From NCBI GenBank assembly GCA_050084985.1, contig JBITNC010000001.1:210428001-210492000 (forward strand): a DNA stretch of 64,000 bases. The letters run 5' to 3'. A program made the position numbers and the translations under genes. The notes under the pieces were generated by a model. It searched no databases and was not told the DNA's origin. It worked only from the letters and a program-made list of their open reading frames with translations. The DNA comes from Nageia nagi. Taxonomy: Eukaryota; Pinophyta. The stretch's first letter is position 1. Each line of letters opens with the position of its first letter. Positions 1 to 10,573 of this stretch are shown one piece after another.

Positions 1-480
1 AAACACATAAAAATTATAAAATTATAAAATCTACCTAGATGGCAACATCTAGAGGTTACTTGGCAATTGGGTGCCCTACCCTCATATGATGTGAATATAT
101 GTTGCATGTCATTGTAAAAGTGATTATCCAGTAAACATGTAATGTGTGAAAAGGTCATTTTAGAATAATCTCCTTGTTATCACTACATTCACTTTGTCTT
201 TTCTTTCATAAAGAAATGATATACCATAGATGATAGAAAAACATAAAGTTTGTGTTTGAAAGAAAATCCAAAAACTCCAAGCACTTATAACATTAAAAAA
301 TTCTAAGAAAATTTGAATGGAATCATTCTAAGAGACATTAAGAGTGAAATTTATGTGTCTATCCTATTATTCACTTCATCCCAAACCCAAGAATCATTTG
401 ATAAAAAAAAAGAGAAGAAGAAGATGAAAAAAAAATTGCTACATTATATTAATGATTCTTGGGTGATTACAATATCCTCT
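1..480. other. AT-rich stretch, no gene seen
   Basis: I see no convincing coding region, RNA gene or terminal repeat. Short open frames here are low-complexity (Lys/Asn-rich) and match no family I recognise. If the LTR starting at 4744 is a 3' LTR, this stretch lies inside that element. Confidence 0.5.
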
Positions 481-665
481 ACTAGGGCTATAGATGCCTG
501 ACTGGCAGTAGAGCAAGGTTGTAGCAGGATCGAGGGGTTAATCCTCATCAGGGCTATGGATGCCTATCTAGCAATGAGGCATACCTTACGAGTGGCGATA
601 TGTCCATTTTGGTTAGCGACCTTCTTTCCTATGGACCTCTATACATTTCATACGGATAGACTAGC
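481..665. repeat. GC-richer patch with a short direct repeat
   Basis: This patch has more G+C than its surroundings. It contains two imperfect copies of a roughly 30-bp word beginning AGGGCTATxGATGCCT, at about 484-514 and 551-581. It is probably the residue of an older element, but no family could be assigned. Confidence 0.45.
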
Positions 666-942
666 TTATTAATGTCTCTAGAATATTTCATCTCAAATGA
701 TCTAAGAAGGGAAATGAATCTCACTACACACACTGGAGTTTATAGATTTTTTATCAACATATAACAATATTGTTTGATATCATCTTAGGTTGTTAAATCT
801 TGAGATAAAGAAAGATGAGGTAGATGTTATCATAACTTGGTTATTAATCCAAAATCACCTAATATTTTATCATAATTTGTATTTTGTTTATGTTTAGAAT
901 CATTTGTGTCATTTTGTTAAATCCATTCCTTTTTACCAATGT

Positions 943-1235
943 CATTACCTTTGAACATTATTAAAATTGCTTTTCTTTGGAAAGGATAAGAATGATTATT
1001 TATTTTTCCCCTGACCAAGATAAAGTTAATGTTCATATGCATCCATAAGTCACTAGTGTGTCATGTCAAGCCATTTTTACTATTATCCATTACCTTTGAA
1101 CATTATTAAAATTTTCTTTTCTTTGGAAAGGATAAGAATGATTATTTATTATTCCCCTAACCAAGATAAAGTTAATGTTCATATACATCCATAAGTCACT
1201 AGTTTTGTCATGTTAAGAAGTTTATTGTAAAATTG
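943..1235. repeat. Tandem duplication, 145-bp period
   Basis: Two adjacent copies start with CATTACCTTTGAACATTA at 943 and 1088. They run in register through GGAAAGGATAAGAATGATT, CCAAGATAAAGTTAATGTTC and CATCCATAAGTCACTAG. Differences are few and mostly C/T. The DNA is non-coding as far as I can see, so this looks like a local duplication. Confidence 0.85.
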
Positions 1236-1629
1236 CCAAGTAGGAAAGATGATGCATCTGATTCTACAAAAATATAATAAAAATATGTCCTTAAATAACT
1301 TAACTTATATATTTCACCATACATTACACAATTATATCTATGCATCATACATTTTGTAAATTACATCTATCATCAACATTTGTTCATCATCAAGTAACTA
1401 AAAGATAATCATGATCTACATAACATCAAATCATACCTATTTTATCATAAATCTATGTATAAAATGAAAACTCATGCATCAAAAATCATACAAATACCAT
1501 GAATATCAAAGATCTATCTATCTATATATACATCATCATAGTCCATCAAAAGGTCATCATAACATCATGAATCATACAATAAAACTACAAGGGTCCAATA
1601 ATCGCATAAGTGTATAAAAGTAACATCAT
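1236..1629. other. AT-rich, CATCA-rich spacer
   Basis: No gene is visible. The sequence is rich in CATCA/ATCAT words, resembling the AT-rich stretch at 27.9-28.3 kb, but no clear repeat unit could be set. Confidence 0.4.
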
Positions 1630-3690
1630 GAAAAAGGGTATCCTCAAGGACTACCCCAACCACTGCCTTGTCTGCTAGGACTACTTGGTTGCCTCTACCA
1701 TCTACTAGTCTCTCTGGTACCATGACCCAGAGGAGTAGTGCCTATAGATCCTGTAGGACTACCTGGACATTGAGCTCTTTGCAACTCGGATGAACCAATA
1801 GCCCCTAAAGGAGATACCCAAGGTGTACCACTCCTGCTAGAAAGACCTTGTGACCTCTACATCCTACTTGGAGACCCAACTATGCCCTATGCACTGCTAC
1901 CTATCTGATATGCTGAAATATCTATAGGCATATAAGTATCTAGAGGTATAGGATACTGAGCCCTCAAAGTAAAAGCTAGAACACCTATCAGCCACAAATA
2001 TACTATATTGCTATAAAAATCCCACTACTAATAAATGCCATGATGGACAACTGAATGACCACCTCCAGAAGTAGAGGTTGCTCCCAATTGATGAGCCAGA
2101 GCTCCCTATAAAGAGGAATAAGCCTCATCTCTCTCATGTCTTTACCTATCTCACTCAGCCCTGTATCTGTACATACATGAGTGGGCCTATGCTAACTAGT
2201 GTCTTAGCTCATAAATGTCTCCTAGCAAAGTATCAATGCTAGGAACCTATGTAGTAGGAGCCTCATCAACTCTGCATGCAACCTCTGGGGTAGCTCCCTC
2301 CTCACCTACACCTGTAGCCTCCTCTTTAGGAGCTAACTCCTTAGGGGCATCTACCATAGCCTCCTCACCAGTAGCCTCCCTTCTCACAACCTTTGCTCCT
2401 ATAGGCTCCTCACCTACCTCTCTCCCTCCTATTGCTACACCCAACTCTGCATCAACATCAATGCACTGATGAATGCATCGACCCTCTAATCCACCCTTTA
2501 AGCCATCATCTGCCTCCTCCCACCAGGTCCTAAAGGCCTCAGACACCCCTATATCATCCTCCCTAGTATCATCCTCTAATAATCCCTCCTCATGAGTAGG
2601 ATCCAACTTTGCATAAACCAATAATTGTACACCCTCTGCTAAAATGGTACCCTTGCATTGATATGGCACTGATGGGGTAGGTACATCCTAAACTAAATTA
2701 AACTAATGGTGCACCCACTCAAAATGAAAGTACTCCAAAAAATTGGCTCAACGACCACTCAGAACACATGGCTACTGAATACCAGTAAGCTTAGCTATGA
2801 GCTCTCTCCAAATGGGATACAAGCAATAAGGTCTGAATCTCACTTGATCTGGGATCAAGTGACTAAGCATGTGGTGATAATAGCTCACATCCTAATGAAC
2901 TCCATCTGATGGTTGAATATAAAAATCATCACACCATCTGACTATGCCCACCTCATAATCAAAGTGACTACCAAATCTTGACATCAGCAACCCTAGAGGA
3001 TGAGCCACAGCTATATGCTCATAGGCCCACACCTGTAAAGTGACAGTAACTGATAAAGAGGCCCTATGCCCCTATGAATAAAAGAATAACTCCTTGTAAA
3101 TCTAGGCTAATAATGTGGGTGCCAAAGCATATACCATACCATGCTGCATCATATCCATAATAATGGGCAATAATACCACAAAAATCTCCCACTACTAGTA
3201 TCAGGGAGAGCATAGCACTATACCAAACCCATCAAGTAAGAAAAATGGATAATCCCCTACTGATCCTCCAGCTAGTACTGGTAATATTAGATACCACCTA
3301 AAATAATCTCTAAAACTATAGTATCAACCTGAGTGGCCCCATACAAATAAGAAATAGTAGGTAAAGCTCCTGTCCTATCCACCATAGGCAAAATCCTCTA
3401 TCCATGAATGGGGAGTCTATACAATCTATGTATATCCTCCACTGTGATGGTCATCTCCCCTATCAGAAGATGAAAAGTGCATGTCACTATGTCCCATCTA
3501 TCTAACAATGCAGCCAATAAAGGATAATCCCAATGGATGTAGCCATGTGTGGACCCACTCCAAAACTAATGGATCTAAAAAAGGTATGATCGGTTGGACC
3601 TAGAAGACCTCTACCCTCCTATAGAATCAAGGGATATCTACCTTGAGGCTCAAAGATGTCTTGAACCTGTATATGTTAAAAGGGTTTAGC
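1630..3690 (-). pseudogene. Plant mobile domain (PMD) protein, decayed
   Basis: Read on the minus strand, about 3560-3390 gives LLDRWDIVTCTFHLLIGEMT followed by ITVEDIHRLYRLP. This is the core of the plant mobile domain, found in host MAIN-type and PP7-long-form-like proteins and in some plant transposons. About 3000-2930 gives WAYEHIAVAHP-like sequence, and 2669-2247 is an open 140-codon tail that is acidic and Glu/Ala-rich. Further on, about 2200-2100 reads as an Arg/Glu-rich probable coiled coil, and the last 500 bases are Ser/Pro/Gly-rich. Stops fall mostly at Gln/Arg/Trp codons and there are frame changes. The start is unclear. It lies antisense to the probable plus-oriented LTR element ending near 5.6 kb. 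Its role is unknown; PMD proteins are linked to transposon silencing and transposition. Confidence 0.75.
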
Positions 3691-3739
3691 TTAAAAAAAA
3701 AAGAGAAAAATGGTGTTTCATATTGAAACACCAACATTT

Positions 3740-3830
3740 CAAATAGGTGAGACTTAGTCATCGACGTTTGCCTTCCAAACACCGATGACTCTGTCATCGT
3801 TCAACCTAGGTCGATGATCGAGGCTGAATT
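3740..3830. repeat. CATCG/CGATGA-rich patch
   Basis: Several copies of TCATCG and CGATGA occur close together, including TCATCGACG, CACCGATGACT and GTCGATGATCG. The patch is unusually CpG-rich for this window. It is related to the GGTGACT repeats at 4.2 kb and in the LTR near 5.0 kb. Confidence 0.5.
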
Positions 3831-4181
3831 ATGAAAAAAATTCACAAAAGATAAAAACAAAAGCTGGATTTTCAAAATTCATCTGATAGAAACAACCAAG
3901 ATCATTTTTAAATGTCATTCATGATGTTAATTTTAGAATTACATAGTTAAAATACAAGTTACAAACAAAAAATAGAAAAGAAAGTGATTTCAAAACCCTA
4001 CCTCTTACTAGATAGGTTGAGAATGTCCAATAGAGCGTCTACATGGAGGCATGGTGAGTATAGTAAATATCAATAGCTAGAAATCAACAAGATCGCAAGG
4101 GAAACTCATGCTGGTTGATAATGAAAGGGATAGCTAAAAAGAAATGAATGAAAAAAAGTTAAAACTTTTTCTTTATGAAAC

Positions 4182-4290
4182 ATGCCAACGACTTGGAGAC
4201 GAACATCGGTGACTGTAACTAAACACTGGTGACTCTAAGATGGATGCCGGTGACTACCACTAAATGTTGATGATTGGAAGTAAAGCACCG
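4182..4290. repeat. Short tandem repeat, 20-21 bp period
   Basis: About five imperfect units lie head to tail. Unit cores are CATCGGTGACTGTAAC, CACTGGTGACTCTAAG, TGCCGGTGACTACCAC and TGTTGATGATTGGAAG. The conserved heart is GGTGACT. It sits between the 5' side of the PMD pseudogene and the PPT/LTR at 4.74 kb. Confidence 0.7.
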
Positions 4291-4730
4291 CATTTGGAAA
4301 TAACCATGAGAATGTTAAAATTTTCTCAAAGTAATCTTAAATTGGTCAAGAAAATCAAAATATGATAAAATGTGATGTATCATTGTTACAGGAGATCATC
4401 TCGAAACCCTGTTGTTGGGACAAAGGACAACACTGTCAAACTCATATGCTAAAGAGGACTTATATGGTACATGTGCACTTAGACATGCAAAATGACATAA
4501 CAAAAATGTCATGCAACTATCACACAAGCTCAACACATACTGAAAACAGTCACTTCTGAAGTATATTTAAATTTGTTTTCAAAACTACATCAAATGTATA
4601 ATGAAAACACATTTTATCATAATTTTGATTCATCTAAGAAATTGAGTCAAAACTTATATCATAAAAAAGCAACAAAGTTGCTCATTCTATATTTTTGAAA
4701 TTATCAACTGCATTCTCGGTTGATAATTCA

Positions 4731-4743
4731 AAAAGGGGAAAAA
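4731..4743 (+). other. Polypurine tract before an LTR
   Basis: AAAAGGGGAAAAA runs directly into TGTAGACACC, the expected order of a PPT followed by the 5' edge of a 3' LTR. This sets the element's sense as plus. No reverse-transcriptase or integrase remnant was seen on the left, so the assignment rests on this junction alone. Confidence 0.6.
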
Positions 4744-5590
4744 TGTAGACACCTAAAAATGTCCCCTTCTTAGCTAGTAAACATTAAAATAATCATAACT
4801 CTTCGCAACAATATAAAATAGGTCTAAAAATCCTATTATTGGATATCCCCCATCAAGTACATGTGAAATGGGTGGTCACATGACTCTTTTTAGGTAAGAT
4901 TGGCTATTAGGCAGTCAGTTAATATTGTCATAAAGTTAAAAACCCAATCACCAACAACCTAAGATAGTCATTGGCATTTTGAACCAGTCGTCGGTGTTCG
5001 TATGGTAAACATTAGTGACTCTGCAATAGCCAAACAAGGAGCCAAAATAGTGAAATAAAGTTGAAATGATTCATCTTTCCAAGATGATGTGGATAGAGGG
5101 GGTCAGTTATGACCTATGGTGGCTCTTCACTTCCTCTTACCAGCCTTTTGAATATCCCATCCAAAATCTATAAATGCAAGCTAATACAAAGCAAAAAAGA
5201 GATAATCTTGACCCATTTTGAAGTAGGGTAATGCTACCAAAATCTTGTGAGCTCATACATTTTATTGTTTTATGCTAGTTTCAATTCAATACATGTTATA
5301 CATAGATGCTTTGATGTTATTGTTTCTTGTATGTGTGTAGGATTTACAGGTTCATATCAAGGAAAGAAGCAAGCAAATAAAAAACAATGGAGATCTAATA
5401 CTCTTATTTTGGCAAATAGCATTTGTAAAAATCCCTTCCAAGGGCCAATTGTAGTCTTAATTTAAAATCAATATCATTTTGCAATTATAACATGTTTATC
5501 TATTTTACATAATTTGAGGTTCAGTGAAAGTTTAAGAATAATTTGTATTTCATGTTATTCTATATTCCAGCTTTATTTTCACTGCAACAA
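4744..5590 (+). mobile_element. Probable 3' LTR of a plus-oriented retroelement
   Basis: The stretch begins TGTAGACACC after a polypurine tract and is largely non-coding. It contains a TATA-like box, CTATAAATGC, near 5169, as expected for an LTR promoter. It also holds GTCGGTG and GTGACTCTG words near 4990-5025 that echo the repeats at 4.2 kb. The right edge is uncertain; I place it near CTGCAACA at about 5590, before the minus-strand gag remnant. The partner 5' LTR must lie outside the window, so no target-site duplication can be tested. Confidence 0.5.
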
Positions 5591-5682
5591 GTAAAAATGA
5601 ATATTTTAATATTTAGAAAATAACCTATGTATGGTACATTATAATTTTTAATTTTTTAAATTCAAGCAATAAACCTACATAC

Positions 5683-8161
5683 CTAGGATGGTTTAACAAC
5701 CCAAATGCATTTTGCATATCTAGGTACAAAAATAGATATCATTTTGGTGGTATATTTTACACCATTGATAGCATTTAGATAGTCTTGCATATCATTAATA
5801 TCACTCATTCTATAAGTTTCACCATTGCACTTTATTTTCCCTTCACCATAGCTCTTTCTTGCTTGTTTCCAATGTTTCCTACATACATTTCTATTAGATA
5901 AATAATAATTCATACCATGCAAAGTACTTACCAAACCAATGAAGCCTTTTGATTGTTGAGTTATCTTTGGTAAGGGATTTGTAAATATCTCCAATTATTC
6001 ATTATCAAGATTTCCAAGTCCTTCTTCTCTAGGAGTATCATCCATTTGAATTAATTTCTTATCAATAAAATTTTGAATGATATTTCTTAAGACCCTACAA
6101 TTCTTTGTTAGGTACATTGGTGTACCATGGTAATTACAAAATTATTCAAATTTGTAATTTTCAAGAACACATTAAGGATATTATTAATAGTATCTATTAG
6201 ATTATTAAAATTCCTTTATGATCTATTTTATCTTTTGTAAACATTAGTTATAATAATTTTAGTTTGTTCCTTCTTTTCAGACAACTTAAAGTTTTTATTT
6301 CTTTTCATATATTTAAGATTTTTCTTTCTTTTCATATATTTAATATTTTTCTTTCTTTTCATACATTTGATATTTTTGAGAATGTTTACTATAATTTTGG
6401 TTGATATAATCTTCCTTTTTTTAAGAAAAATATCAATCATTTTAGCTAATATCATTCCATTATTAGATATAACTTGTAACTTGTACGTAGGCAACAAAGC
6501 ATTTGGAAAAGTATTCTTTAAATCTTATTTAGGCATGGATATTTTATTTGTAGTTTCTTTCCATACTTTCATAAAATTAGACATATATTGATTAAGCAAT
6601 TACTTAATTTTACACAAATCCTTGAATTGAATTTTTTCTATAATATTATATCTAAAGTTTTTCAAAAGTTTATGTATCAAATCCTCATACTTTTCAATGC
6701 TCTTTTCAGGAAGACTAAAGTACCATTTCAATGCATCATCTTTCAATCTACTTGAAAATAATTTTGCAAGATATCTCTATCATGAATATATTCAATAGCT
6801 TCCTCTTGAATTTTTCTAACATGTATTTTTTAGATCTTGCAAACCATCACATTTTGTAAATTATACTTTTTTTTTACCAAAAAACAACTTAAAAATAATT
6901 CTATTAGTCAATGGATGCTTTAAGAAATATAAGAATAATCTTTATCATATTTATGCAACTCTTTTTCTAATTTCTCAATCCTTTCATTCATTTTCTTTCC
7001 ATTATTTTGCATTATAGGAGGTTGCTTTGGTTATTGGTTTTACACTATAGGTTGATTCCATATAGGTATATTGGTCTTTAGGGTTGGTGGTGGGATTTGT
7101 CATGGTGCATTTTTATTTTGAGAGATCGGTTTATTTACATTTTTCTTTCCAAGTTCATTCTCTTTTAAAGACAAAAATGGTCTAATTATATGTATTCTTT
7201 CATGTTTATGTTTATAAATAAAATTCAACATAAACACTAGTTATTAGTCTTCAATAGCATTTTGAAAGAAATTAGTTTCTTGATCTTGTAAAATAATAAT
7301 AACCTTTATATAATGCTTTTATTTTGACTAATTAAGGTTATATGCATAAGCATTATTAATTATAGAATAAACTTGTTTAGCAAAAAATTTTACAATTTCA
7401 TCATCTAACATAATTTCCTCACCTTTTCACTTATTAGAACCCTTAGGAAGCATGCCTAGATTATGACCTTCAAAATGGGTTATCAAAGGTTCAAATTCTA
7501 CTTTTATATCCTCATCAGCATCCTTAATTATCACTTCATTATGAGGTTTAAGAACCTTTACTTCCATGCTATTAGTTGTACGTAGATAATCTTGCACACT
7601 ATTAGCGACATCCTTGTTTATGATAGAAGCCCTTCATTTTACAAACTCTACATTTTTATAAGAAAATAAATTATTTGAGGATTACAAAGTTGCAATATTT
7701 ACTTCTAACTCATATTTTGTTAGGATATCTATAATCTCTTCAACATTGTTAGTAAGATAATACTCCAAGTTTTCTTCATCAAATAGCAATTCCTTTATTG
7801 ATCTAACATGGCTAGGAATTCTATCTAATTCTTCAATTTTAGAATCATTATCATAAGTATCATCATAGCTTCCCAAAATTATAGTTTCAAAATCATAATC
7901 ATTGAAATACATATTAAACTTATTGGGTCCATCATTTTGCTAGAATTTGTATATTTAGTATCATTATCCTCATTAGTATCCATTCTATCATTAGGATTAG
8001 GATCTTTCATTTACAAAATTAAATTAGGGTTAACTCTAACACTTTTCTTAACCTCATTAAAATAGACCTTACTTATAGAAACCTTAGGTTGTTCTTCATG
8101 CAAATTCATCTTTGGAACATAGGTAGAACAAACCATAGTTTAATCATTTTCTTGAGCCATT
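5683..8161 (-). pseudogene. Ty3-type gag remnant (element E1)
   Basis: On the minus strand a gag-like frame begins with an ATG near 8161 (MAQEND), just downstream of a PBS and LTR. An acidic region follows, open at 7912-7682 (YDDTYDNDSKIEELDR). Near 6150-6080 a knuckle-like motif reads CNYHG, then NCRVLRNIIQNFIDK. This resembles the YHG/Cys gag knuckle and adjoining helix of Tat/Athila-like plant Ty3 elements, and the E2 gag. The last open part is 5994-5683. Many stops fall at Gln codons and frames shift, so it is non-functional. No pol was found between it and the 5.6-kb LTR; that LTR element may have inserted here and removed or separated the rest. Confidence 0.65.
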
Positions 8162-8260
8162 ACTCTAAGAAGCTCGGGTAAGGGAAGAGGTAATAACATG
8201 AATGGATTAATGACTCTTAAGAAGGAATTTACTATAACAATATCTAGGTGTGTAATAATA

Positions 8261-8272
8261 TTAGGTTCACCA
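8261..8272 (-). other. Primer-binding-site-like sequence, E1
   Basis: On the minus strand TGGTGAACCTAA begins four bases after the LTR end CTACA. It starts with TGG, the complement of a tRNA CCA end. The same sequence, with one change, follows the E3 LTR at 39153-39142. I could not assign the tRNA. Confidence 0.55.
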
Positions 8273-8275
8273 AAA

Positions 8276-8984
8276 TGTAGATCTCAAATTATGTAAATAT
8301 GAATATACATAATAAATAAAATAATCTACAATATAAGAAGAATAAGATATGTATATTATCATATATAATAAATATGCATGAAACACATGAACCTAATATG
8401 AAGTGTATGTACAATATTTAAAAGTAAATAGCAATGAATCTTCAAAGGATTAAGATCAGATGGAGATGAGTGTGTGATGGATCTTCATATATATGGATCA
8501 AAAACATCCGCTACCCAAATCTAAAACCATTGATCCTCAAGATGCACACTATTAATAGCATAAAATGTGATTAATTATGTACTACATGAAAGATATAAAA
8601 TTTTAAAGCTTAGAGTATAACAATTTCTCATAATAGGTGGCATTAAGGGACACCATTTCTTGATGAAGATAGCAAAAGATAATCACCTATCAGAGATTTT
8701 ATCATATAAAAGAGTTATAATCTATGGAGTTCAACCTATTCCATTCACATATATATATTTTTCAAATATATATAAAAGAGTGAAGGTCAACCTATAGCAA
8801 TAATATAAACTTTGTTGTATTCAAGATACTTTAAAATATGAACCATGGTAAAGAATATAGCATTTAATATCAAATGGCATTACATTATAATATTAATTTT
8901 ATCTTGACATTTGTAATATTGTAATAAGTAATTTAGGAAGTGTAAATATGATTTATTGCATAAAAAATAAATCATTTTTAGGCA
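8276..8984 (-). mobile_element. 5' LTR of element E1
   Basis: On the minus strand it starts TGCCTAAAAATG at 8984 and ends GATCTACA at 8276, followed by the PBS and gag. It is AT-rich and contains the stem-loop at 8630-8693 that recurs in other LTRs of this window. Its partner 3' LTR was not found in the window. Confidence 0.6.
8630..8693. repeat. LTR stem-loop copy 1
   Basis: The arms TAATAGGTGGCATT and AATCACCTATCA can pair around a loop of about 40 bases. The word GCTTAGAGTATAACAATTTCT lies just before it, as in copy 4. One of five copies in the window. Confidence 0.6.
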
Positions 8985-8990
8985 TATACC

Positions 8991-9345
8991 TCAAGAATGT
9001 AGAGCTCAAAGTATAATAAAATCTAGAGATAATAGGTGGCATTAAGAAATACTGGTCAAGATTAATACAATTATATTGCCACCTATCAAGGATTTAGGAT
9101 TATGTGATGTCATGTAATATTTTTTATCATGAACAACCCCTCCACCTTTATAATAAATAGGTCTAGATCTAAGGCTCCTCCTTAAGCTTATTATAATGTT
9201 GAGCTAACAAGTTACCTCAAAATATAAAGGTAGATGAGAGTGCACATGAAAAAGAGAATTTATTTAATAAATTAAATAAATCATTTCAAATATATAAAAA
9301 GGTATTTTAATTAAATCAAAATTCCTTTTTAGCTGTTAAAAAAAA
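8991..9345 (-). mobile_element. Partial LTR related to the E2 LTR family
   Basis: This stretch aligns by eye with the right-hand half of the E2 LTRs (40150-40502 and 47710-48063). Shared words include the stem-loop ATAGGTGGCA...TGCCACCTATCA, CCCCTCCACCTTTAT, AAGGCTCCTCCTTAAGCTTATT, ATAAAGGTAGAT and AATTCCTTTTTAG. The left half is missing where E1's LTR begins, so E1 may have inserted into this older LTR. Confidence 0.7.
9028..9090. repeat. LTR stem-loop copy 2
   Basis: The arms AATAGGTGGCA and TGCCACCTATCA give the longest clean stem of the five copies. CAAAGTATAATAAAATCTAGA precedes it. It lies in the partial LTR next to E1. Confidence 0.65.
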
Positions 9346-9839
9346 TTATTCAATTAGATTAGAAATTATTCAAGTATGCAATATTTTAATGTAAACAGTT
9401 TGAAGGATTTAATACAAGAACAAGCATGCATGATGAACCTAGTAGTTACCATGCTATTGAATCCACACAATATTTAGTTGAAGATAAATAGCCTTATATT
9501 TTATCACAATATTATAGTCAAATATTTTCATTCTATATGTATTATATAAGAAATGGTAGTTTTTAATTAGTTGTGATTCAAGAGGAAAATATATTATGCA
9601 TCCTGTTGATGAAGAAATAGTTAGAGATTATATTGTTAAACAATGTAAATATGTTTTAATGTTACCTTGTTACATATTGAATATATCTAACCATCAACAT
9701 ATTGTAATTTTTAAGTTAAATATGTTACTTTAATTATATATGACTTTATGTACCATTATGATATACCTACTACCTTTTGTGATTATAAAAGATATTTAGA
9801 GATTTTTTTAATTTTTTAATTTAATTAATTAATACATTT
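9346..9839. other. AT-rich spacer, no gene seen
   Basis: No coding signal or clear repeat was found. The right end grades into AATTAATTAATA and then the telomere-like tract. Confidence 0.5.
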
Positions 9840-10573
9840 AAATTTAAACCTAAATCCTAAACCCCTAAAACTATAATTGTTAACCTCTTAAATCCTAAGC
9901 CCCTAAAACTTAAAACTAAGACCCCTAAAATCATAAACCCTAAACCATGAACCCTTAAGCCCTAAAAACCCTAAAATCCTAAAACTTAAATATTAATCCC
10001 TAAACCCCTAAACCCTAAACCCCTAAAACCTTAAACCTTAAACCCCTAAAATCTTAAACCATAAAAACCTAAACCTTATAAACCTTAAAACCCTAAATCT
10101 TAATATCCTAATCCCTAAATGTTAAACCCTTAAAACCCTAATAATTAAACCCCTATACATATAAAAACCTAAAACCTAAACCCCTAAAACCCTTAATCCA
10201 TAAAACATAAAACCTAACCCATAAAATCATAAATCTTGAACCCTAAAACCTAAATTCATAAGATCCTAAATCATAAAACCTAAACCCTAACCCCTAAACC
10301 TTAGATCCTAAAACCTCAAACTTTAGGACCCTAATCCTTAAATGTTTAATCCCTAAATCCCTAAAACTTTGAAACCCTAAATATTAAACACCTAAAATAC
10401 TAAAACCCTAAAACCTAACCCCTTAAAATTATAAATGTTAAAACCTAATCCCATAAAATCATAACCACTAAATATCTAATTCCTAAACCCTAAAACCTTA
10501 AAATCATAAACCTTAAAACCTACCCCTTATAACCCTAAAAATTAAAACCTTAAAACTCTAAATAATAAACCCT
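9840..10573. repeat. Degenerate telomere-like CCCTAAA tract, left part
   Basis: The stretch is built almost wholly of CCCTAAA, CCCTAAAA, CCTTAAA and similar variants, all with the C-rich strand on plus. It is the Arabidopsis-type plant telomere motif, heavily diverged. It ends exactly at the Del element's left LTR edge, and the same tract resumes at 27143 after the element. Being flanked by other sequence on both sides, it is interstitial. Confidence 0.9.

Noticed and set aside
940-1235. CRISPR-like array
   Set aside because: Only two adjacent long copies without spacers; the sequence is clearly plant nuclear. The other tandem arrays also lack unique spacers.
2215-2469. Plus-strand Ser/Ala/Pro-rich open frame
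   Set aside because: It lies opposite the acidic tail of the minus-strand PMD gene and is its shadow.
9840-10573. Functional chromosome end
   Set aside because: The array is strongly diverged, flanked by unique and transposon sequence on both sides, and resumes after the inserted element.
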